Below, piece by piece: positions 55,452 through 64,000 of a stretch of DNA of 64,000 nt. The notes under the pieces were generated by a model that was given only the letters and a program-made list of their open reading frames with translations, was not told the DNA's origin and made no database searches. The DNA comes from Panicum virgatum (Eukaryota; Streptophyta; Magnoliopsida; Poales; Poaceae). The translations under genes were made by a program, and so were the position numbers. The first letter of the stretch is position 1; every line of letters begins with the position of its first letter. The stretch covers positions 36,911,954 to 36,975,953 of the forward strand of contig NC_053139.1 of assembly GCF_016808335.1 (NCBI RefSeq), given 5' to 3'.

Positions 55452-58400
55452 ATGGTAAGGCTCCGCGCCCTCGCCACCAGCCACCCCCCGCTCTCCTGCT
55501 GGTCCGGCCTGCAGCCCTGCTTCGCGGCAAAATGCTAGATCCCGACGCGAGCCTGGCCCCTTGCTGCTCGACTGGATCGCAGTGGCGCTCTCCGAGCCGA
55601 GATCCGCGGCGGAGGCATTGGGCTCGGGCGTGGATCTGGGGCTGGGGCGTGTTACGTGCTTGTGCTTTTACTGATTCGTCTCATCCCGTTTGTGTTTTTT
55701 TTATGTCGGTTGTTGTCGGCGGGGATGATGAGGCAGCCGCTCCGGTTAGATATCAAGGTAATTTCGGGATTGCCCTTCTGGATCCGGTTAATTTTGCAGT
55801 GCCTTTTGCTGTGGCTGGTGAGGTCGTTTCTCTGATGGTGGTTTTTGTGTTTGGCTGGATCAGAGGAAGCTCGCGCAGAGGTCGGAGAGGGTCAAGTCCG
55901 TCGACTTGCATCCAACCGAACCATGGTAAGTGTGCTGTAGTTTGTTGTCTTAGCTAAATGCTGCAAGGCTAATGTGTTGTGCAGCTGAGTGTCCGGAGTG
56001 TTGAATTTTCTGAATAGTGGGTTTCTGTTCAATGCAGGATCATGTCAAGCCTTTATTCTGGCAGTGTCTGCATCTGGAACTACCAGACGCAGGTCAGTCA
56101 CTTTTAGTTTTTAATTTGTACGAGCAATAATCAGTTGTTAATCTGATCTGGCTAGTTTGATAAATCTCTAATCTCTTGACCAGCTAGTTTATGTGATGCT
56201 CTATTGGTTTCCATGCGTGGGCTTTCCCTGTTTACAATTTATGCAAGGAAAATATGCGATTAGAATTGTGCTATGGTTAGTTATGACCTTTTTTCCCCCT
56301 CAGAATAACAGAACTGTCTGCCCCCTGTCAGCCTTCTGTATATATATTTTGATAGTGCAGAGTCTGTAATTTGTCATGTGTAAATAATAATGATTTTTGA
56401 TCTAATGTTTGGGAATTTTAGATGGCAAGCAAAACTGGATTTGTTTTTTTGGAAAATCTTTTTACTTGCTGCACATTGCAATTAGGAAGATTAAACCTGT
56501 ATGTGACTATCTGTGGGCCTAGAGACTCCAGTAATTCTCACTTCCAAGATGATAACTACTTTCATGCAAGGAAATTGTGAGAAAGTTATATAGAGACAAG
56601 GAAATGTCTAAGAATTCATGGACAGAAACATAAGCATAAGGCTATTGCATATTTGGTTCTTTAGCAACTTATCAGTTATCATTGGAATGGACAAATACAT
56701 GCAAAACGAACTCAGCTGGATTAGGTGGATCCAGTTGAGCTGTTTGGTTTTGATGTATTAGAGCTTTAATGGGTGCTGAGTGTGGCACGTCCCCAATAAG
56801 ATTAAGGCAATTCTGAGAAGGGTTCATCTGTGTGACAGATCAAAGCTGGCAAAGTTCAGCAGGTACATGGCGATGTCCTCTGGTCTCTAGCAGTGATAGG
56901 ATAATCTTTACTGGTGACTGATAGGGTGGTCAGGGTTGCAAGTATTATGAAGCAGAATACTCTGTGATTACATTTTTTAGAAAATGGAGGCATCTCCAGC
57001 AGTCCAGCCTCTGCAAAATTCACACAGCCGACTACATGATTACATGTGATGGGCTTGTGAAGGGAACAGGACAGCCTTGTGCATAGTTTTTCTTTCGGTT
57101 ACACTTTATACAGTCCAGTGGAAACTGTGTTCCATGACTCATTGGCATGGTCTAATTTCAATGTTTTCTAGCAGCTGCCAAGCTGAGATTTATAGTTTTG
57201 TACAGATGATATAAAATTTGAACTGATTAAGCTGTGTTATTTTATTACCAGACAATGGTGAAATCTTTTGAAGTCAGCGAGTTACCAGGTTGCTTTCTCA
57301 CATTGCTATTTACCTTTTGTGTATGCCATTGTTCCATTATGCTCATGTAACCATGTTAATTGCAGTTCGTTCGGCTAAATTTATTCCACGAAAGCAATGG
57401 GTTGTGGCTGGTGCGGATGACATGTTCATCCGTGTGTATAACTATAATACTATGGATAAGGTGAAGATGTTTGAAGCTCACACTGATTACATTAGGTGTG
57501 TGGCTGTTCACCCGACCCTGCCTTATGTGTTGTCATCGTCAGATGACATGCTCATAAAGCTCTGGGACTGGGATAAGGGCTGGATGTGTACTCAAATCTT
57601 TGAGGGCCACTCTCACTATGTCATGCAAGTCACATTTAACCCCAAGGATACAAATACTTTCGCCAGTGCTTCCCTTGATCGTACTGTAAAGGTATACCCA
57701 TTCTGTTTGATTTTTGGTATGTGCTAATTTCTCACTTTCCTCTTTTCTAGCCTTACCAAGCAGTTTTCTGCACGTGAAACTTTCAGATCTGGAGTCTTGG
57801 CTCCCCTGATCCTAACTTCACATTGGATGGTCATTCAAAAGGTGTAAATTGTATAGATTACTTCACTGGTGGTGACCGTCCATATCTAATTACCGGCTCT
57901 GATGACCAAACTGCGAAGGTATGAAATGTTCATTTAGTGATGCACATATGAGCATTTTAGACATTGTTACCGACGAGTTAATTTATTTAGGTTTGGGATT
58001 ATCAAACAAAGAGCTGTGTTCAAACACTTGAAGGACATGCCCATAATGTCTCTGCTGTTTGTTTCCATCCCGAGCTTCCAATAATAATGACAGGTTCAGA
58101 GGATGGAACTGTTCGTCTATGGCACTCAACTACCTACAGGTCCTGCTGTGTCTGTTCTAGTTTGTGGCCTTTTGACACTCTTTGTGTTTACTTCTTGATA
58201 TGTTTAGCGCTCTTGTATTGTATTTCTATGCAGAAGTAGTGCTAATTTGATTGTACCAATCAAAGTTCTCATGATCACACCCAGTGTAGTGCTATCATTA
58301 GATAAACAAGCAGCACAATGCTACATGTGATTTGAGGGGGGGGGGGGGAACACACTGTTGTTTAACAATGGTGATAGTTGGATGCAGTTAAAATTTCCCA

Positions 58401-61400
58401 GCCGAACTGAAAACTGCGACTGACTATTTGAAAAATGGAGTGGACTTTTGTATTTAAATAGGGGCATTTGTGTTCTTACCCCTACTTTTAAGTGTAATTT
58501 TGATTTTGCCCCCATTTTTTTTACTTTGTGATTTTTCCCTTTACTATTCACAAGTCAGTGCGATTTTACCCCTAGTCAACGGTCAAAATAGGGGCAAATA
58601 CGCAAAGACCAAGGGCTAAATTGCAATGACTTGTGAAAAATAAAGGGCAAAATCACAAAGTTAAAAAAAATAAGGGCAAAACCACAATTGCACTTCAAAG
58701 CAGGGGCAAGAACACCAAAATACCCATTTAAATATGATAAGTTGACTGTGGTTATAAACAGGGCTACAAATTTTGGGTTTGCAAATTCCCATATATTCTC
58801 AGGTTACATTAATTGGTTTGCTGATGGCTACCCATTTACTGATTCAGTTTTCTTTGATTTCCAGCTTCCCTTGAGTATGTGTTGTTCCCCTCTCTAAATT
58901 GTCCCTCAAAAAGCTTACCTTGCCGCTTACTTCCCAGAACATACATAGCAAAAACTTGGTAGATATTTATGACTTTGAGGTTGGGGGTCATACCTGGCCG
59001 TGAAATCCCTATCTTTTTCTTTACCGTGGTTACAAGTCTACTGCCTGTTTCATCGGTTTTTGCTACGTATTTTAAGGATGCCTTTGTTTAAATGAATAAT
59101 CATGGTCTTATGGTGACATTATGTGATCTGTCTTGTTTTGATTTTCTAGGCTATTTGTTGATGTTAGACTCGATATCAGAAGAATTATTAGTGACTGATT
59201 GTTGTTTAGTCTGCAGGGTTCCATCACGAAGCTTGCACCCTTTCTAGGTTTTAAATTTAACTTTTTTGTTAATGTAAACTTGATGGTAACATTGTTGTCT
59301 TTGCCTTTACAGGCTTGAGAATACACTTAACTATGGCCTTGAACGAGTGTGGGCATTAGGTTACATGAAGGGTTCACGGAGGTATTATAAAAACTGATTT
59401 TTCTTGTTTTCTCCAAATTTGTTATTGTTTTCTTGAATATATTCAGTTCATGCAGAGTTGTGATTGGATATGACGAAGGAACAATAATGATAAAGATTGG
59501 CCGTGAAGAACCTGTTGCTAGCATGGATAGCAGTGGTAAAATCATATGGGCCAAGCATAATGAAATTCAAACTGTTAATATCAAGGCAGTTGGCGCGGAC
59601 ACTGAGGTTATCTTCATAATCCATGCCGTCTTGTTGATAATGGTTGATTTCAGATTCTGATTCATAATGCTTTTAATTTGCTTCATTTGTCAGATCGCAG
59701 ATGGAGAACGTCTACCATTGGCTGTAAAGGAGCTGGGAAGTTGTGATCTTTACCCACAAGTATGTTTCTTTTGATATTACGTGAATACTTTTGTTTAATA
59801 GCTTTCTTCTGCTCCATGTTACAGTAGAAAAAGCTGAATTTCCGTTCGTAATGGAATGGGAATTGGGGGGGGGGGGAGGTGCCTCGATTCGGAAAAAAAA
59901 ATGTTACAGTACAAAAACAAATAGGTTCATATATTTCTGCATGGTTTTGACATTGCATTATGTGTACTAATAGTAGCTTTCTTCTCCCTCAGTGTCATTG
60001 AACATTTTCAGTATGTTTTCTGTTTAGGCTCTTCATTTTCTCTCTTATTTGGTAGATGTTGTTTATGTATTTCTCACTATTATACTTTTACTTCTATTTA
60101 TTTACTATCTCAATTAATCAACGATAGAAGCCAGAGCCCATTGGCTAATTTTGAAATTTTGCTTGATGGGGCTAAGAATTGTTTGTATATATGCTTCTAA
60201 AAAATATTGGATAGTTTTCTTTTGATGTGCAAACTCTTTTTTTTATGGAACCAAGAAAGCACCAACTTTCCACAATTTTGTTCATACTTTTGTTTGGAAA
60301 GTAAAAAAATAATAGTAACTAATCCTTCCTGTTGTTTCAGAGTTTAAGACACAATCCAAATGGGAGGTTTGTTGTTGTATGTGGAGATGGAGAGTACATT
60401 ATCTACACAGCGCTAGCATGGAGAAATAGATCCTTTGGGTCTGCTCTTGAAATTGTCTGGTCAACTGATGGAGAGTATGCTGTAAGGGAAAGCCCATCAA
60501 AAATAAAGATCTACAGTAAAAACTTTCAGGTTTGCTCTCTATGTAACATAATTTTTCAGTGGCGATTTTTGTTCTTTTGTTGCTAGTCAATTTCATCCCT
60601 ACTCAAAATTTTAGAATGCTTAACCTCACTTCAGATATAACAAGAGTGTCACACTGTTTTTGGTTGGTGCCTTAGATTATTGAGCCTCAAATGCTTTAAT
60701 TTTTATTATGCATCGTGCATCAAGGAACTAGTACAATAGTCTGCATTACTATATGTGTCACATGTTTGAAGAACAACAACGAATCTCAGTTTGTTAGTAA
60801 AACCGAATGAAGAAGCCAGTAGCTTGTTTTATTTTATGAAAACTTTGCAAGCAAAGAAGCTACTGCAGCTCGTTTGATCGATTGTAGCAATAATTGACTT
60901 TCAGTTTGGAACATCTTATAGTGCTTATTATGTCATATATGTGTAAACATGCTTTATTATTATTTCTCAAACTTATGCTGATAAGAGCAGCTGTAATTTC
61001 AGGAGAGGAAAAGTATAAGACCAGCATTCTCTGCCGAACGTATACATGGTGGAGTATTGCTTGCAATGTGTACGAATGACTTCATTTGTTTCTATGACTG
61101 GGCAGAGTGCAGGTTGATACGTCGAATTGATGTGAATGTAAAAGTGAGTAACTTTGCTTCAAGAATGGATATCTATATTGCCTTTATCCTTTTTTTTGGT
61201 TGTCATATGCCACTGGATTTATTACTTGTGCCTGCTGCAGAATGTATATTGGGCTGACAGTGGTGATTTGGTAACAATAGCAAGCGATTCATCATTCTAC
61301 ATTTTGAAGTACAATGTGAGTTAATTTCATTGCATGCTATCTATTTTGTGTTGGTCAAGCACATCTCGTATTCTCCAACTGACGATATCCTTGTTTATAA

Positions 61401-63958
61401 TTTACTAACACTACTGTGACTTGATAACATATAGAGGGATCTAGTTTCTTCTCATCTAGATGGAGGGGCATCAGTTGGTGAGGAAGGTGTGGAAGATGCC
61501 TATGAATTGCTTCATGAGATAAATGAACGTGTCCGTACTGGGTTATGGGTTGGAGATTGTTTCATATACAATAATTCTTCATGGCGGCTAAATTACTGTG
61601 TTGGAGGAGAGGTTAACACTTAATTTCACCATTATCTGTAGTATCTTTTATGCATATCTTTTTTTGAGAGAGACGATGTTTGGTTTTAGATGCTATCTTT
61701 TTACCATTTCACGTGCTACAGGTTACTACAATGTTTCACTTGGACCGGCCTATGTATTTATTAGGATATCTCTCTAACCAAAGTCGTGTATATCTTATCG
61801 ACAAGGAGTTCAAGTAAGCAACAAAGCGAGATAATTATTTACTTAACCCTTCTTCATGATATGCTTTTGTGTTTAGACGTACAAGTTTTATTGCTGCAGT
61901 GTGGTGGGTTATACTTTACTACTCAGTTTGATTGAGTACAAAACACTCGTGATGCGTGGGGATTTGGAACGTGCAAATACCATTTTACCATCTATTCCAA
62001 AGGAACAACACAACAGGTGCCATCCTGTTCGAAAATTGATTGTACTGGGTGTTACTTTAACTTTATGCGGCCCATTGTTTATATGATCTAATTTTGGTTT
62101 GCAGTGTGGCACATTTTCTTGAATCACGTGGCATGTTGGAGGAAGCCCTTGATATAGCGACTGACCCTAATTACAGATTTGACCTGGCTGTGCAGCTTGG
62201 CAGCCTGGAAATTGCAAAGGTATGGTGCACTTATACTGTTTCGATACATCATCCAAGATTTTTTTTTAATCCCTTGAAGTGCACTCTAATATCTAATTCC
62301 TTTGCAGGAAATTGCTGCTGAGGCACGTAGTGAATCAAAGTGGAAGCAGCTGGGTGAACTTGCTATGTCCACTGGAAAGGTATTTTTGTCAATTTTTCAT
62401 CCATGTGGTTCACTAGTTATTGTGTACATAGAATGGTGATGATTGGCTTGCTGCAGCCTTAATAATATTTCTCAATTCTATGAATCTTCACTCGTGTATC
62501 ATAATTTCCCATTGGATTGAGTTTGTTGCTTCCTCGTTGCCATATATAATTTTTTTTTGCCTTTTCTCTAGAGTGCAAACATTTGGACTTTAACAGCTTT
62601 TACATTGCATATACAATAACTGCAGCTTGAGATGGCAGAAGAATGTCTGCTTCAAGCTACAGACCTTAGTGGGTTATTGCTTCTGTATTCATCATTTGGA
62701 GATGCTGAAGGGATAACAAAACTGGCGTCCATGGCTAAAGATCTAGGAAAGAACAACGTTGCTTTCCTTTGCTTGTTTATGCTAGGCAAATTGGAAGAAT
62801 GCCTTCAATTGTTGGTTGATAGGTAGTCTTCTGCAAGGCACATCTCCCTATCAAGTAAAATCTTGATTTGGACAATATATGTTGACAATTCTGTCATTGG
62901 CTGTACAGCAACCGTATTCCTGAAGCAGCATTGATGGCACGATCATATCTTCCAAGCAAAGTTTCTGATATTGTTTCAATATGGAAAAAGGACCTTCAAA
63001 AGGTATCTTCCAAATAAATTATTTCTTTGCGCACCTCAGATCGCACTTCACATTTTTCCCATAAAGCGAACACTTAATATGCTTCTTTTCCAGTTCTCTG
63101 AAGCATAATCTGTTACATCAGTTTGTATGAACATATCTCTGCATGGTACTCACTGTTATGCATTGCAATCGTTAGGTTTAGTTTGTTTTACAGGCTTCTG
63201 ATGGCTACTATAGTCACTTCCTTTCTTCTGTTTACCAACTGTAAAACTGTCAGTAATAGTAGTATCCGCAAATTAGGCCCATGGGTGGAATGTTAATATG
63301 AATAGATGATTTCTGACTAATGTTTACTTTGTTTAAGACGGTAACTTGTTGTGTTGGGGTTGTTGAGAATGTCAACTTAATTGTTAGGACAAATATGGTT
63401 GAAGTTGTAAAAGAACAAATGTTTCATCTTATATGCTCATATAGGTATTATACTGTCATGATATCACCAATTACCGATATTCTACATACCAAAGTAAAAT
63501 CAACTTTGGGCTCAAATTTAGTATTTTGGAGAAATGGATTGCATTGTTATGGAATGCTTATTCGGAAAAAAATTTGTTATGGAATGCTCAGAATGCATGA
63601 TTGTAAGTTTGTAACTAGTCTGCTTCAAAAAGGACCAGTATCAGGTTTATATTCATCGGATTTGATAGATGAGACCCACTGTGTAACACTGATTTCATCA
63701 TGATTGATGAAATGATGAATTATCTGTACCATCTATGATCATACAAAATATTAATGTTTTTCTATAGTTTATTTATTATGCCCACTCTGTTGTCATTCAA
63801 GCTATTAGCAAGGGTTGTCTTATTAGTTCTTTTTTATCTGTGACTTTTAAGGTGAACTCCAAAGCTGCAGAATCTCTGGCAGATCCTGCCGAGTACCCAA
63901 ACCTGTTCGAGGACCGGCAGATTGCTCTCAGTGTAGAATCTACTCTTGCTCCCAAGAG
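55452..63958 (+). CDS. COPB2: Coatomer subunit beta' (beta'-COP), 5' 22 coding exons; 3' end outside window
   Basis: Coding exons: 55452-55454, 55737-55757, 55864-55925, 56038-56092, 57252-57288, 57366-57691, 57787-57918, 57991-58139, 59313-59381, 59456-59606, 59694-59759, 60341-60529, 61003-61143, 61241-61315, 61435-61611, 61722-61813, 61900-62016, 62105-62219, 62308-62379, 62626-62822, 62909-63002, 63852-63958. All introns are GT-AG and in phase, giving about 815 of roughly 900 residues. Beta'-COP is a COPI coat subunit for Golgi-to-ER retrograde and intra-Golgi transport and binds dilysine cargo tails. The start is [25 protein letters not shown], with the ATG alone on exon 1. WD40 repeats follow ([47 protein letters not shown]), then the second propeller and the alpha-solenoid ([20 protein letters not shown]). 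One oddity is Arg in [11 protein letters not shown] where Trp is normal. Confidence 0.96.
58449..58736. mobile_element. Fold-back MITE in COPB2 intron 8
   Basis: Two arms of about 105 bp (58449-58557 and 58629-58736) are near-complementary (ttgtgttcttaccccta...ttcacaagtca against its inverse) around a ~70-bp loop. The transcript would form a long hairpin. A G-run of 14 lies just before it (58336-58349). Confidence 0.75.
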
Positions 63959-64000
63959 GTATTTATTCGCCATCATGGGTTATAAAGGCATAAAGCTCAA

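Noticed and set aside
1..64000. tRNA, rRNA, snoRNA or miRNA genes
   Set aside because: Looked for cloverleaf boxes and rRNA cores; only retroelement primer-binding sites complementary to initiator tRNA were seen. A covariance-model scan would be needed to exclude small RNAs.

Overview
The window is nuclear DNA from a grass, most likely a panicoid cereal or relative. The evidence is intron-rich genes, GC-rich first exons, Tourist/Stowaway MITEs, SIRE/Maximus-type Copia elements, PIF/Harbinger and Mutator-like elements, and gene families with typical monocot sequence. It is not bacterial: there are no operons, CRISPR arrays, rRNA genes or recognisable tRNA genes.

Host genes in order: the 3' end of a UDP-glycosyltransferase (+, 2-409); a two-exon small secreted peptide (+, 4558-5222); a four-exon 2-on-2 haemoglobin, GLB3 (-, 5838-7706); an orphan copy of an aldehyde dehydrogenase first exon (+, 26815-26959); the complete nine-exon ALDH2C-type aldehyde dehydrogenase (+, 40038-46045); intronless MBF1c (-, 46922-47389) with two three-unit heat-shock elements; and the first 22 coding exons of coatomer beta' subunit, COPB2 (+, 55452-63958, running off the end). 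I built the splice models by hand. Every junction is GT-AG, phases agree, and the joined frames are open.

The rest is mostly transposons, often nested, with insertion sites readable from target-site duplications (TSDs). 8291-12350 is a 5'-truncated, frameshifted L1-type LINE. 12987-23084 is a MULE-type MITE (9-bp TSD, 8/9) split by a decayed SIRE-like Copia element (13213-22308, TSD attac/aatac). 23971-26256 holds broken PIF/Harbinger transposase and Myb-like ORF1 remnants. 28290-38988 is a second TIR element split by a SIRE-like element (28386-38748, perfect TSD gttac), which was itself entered by a third SIRE-like element (30507-33862) and a 3.5-kb TG..CA solo-LTR-like insert (34147-37621, TSD ccgcg). 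ALDH intron 1 (40189-43839) contains at least five small elements, including a retroposon with a perfect 15-bp TSD.

The most unusual object is 47812-52911: a 5.1-kb element with a perfect 9-bp TSD and very long terminal inverted repeats (about 530 and 720 bp). Each TIR carries a TATA box, a leader and a 5'-UTR intron pointing inward. Inside are three cargo genes: a Myb/SANT-like protein with a tandem-repeat tail, and two different GRF-zinc-finger-like proteins. I see no MURA-type transposase, and all three genes carry lesions in this copy. A second theme is CCGG-centred palindromic repeat arrays in the same two LTR positions (just upstream of TATA and near the 3' end) of two unrelated Copia LTR families, with a related motif in an unrelated MITE.
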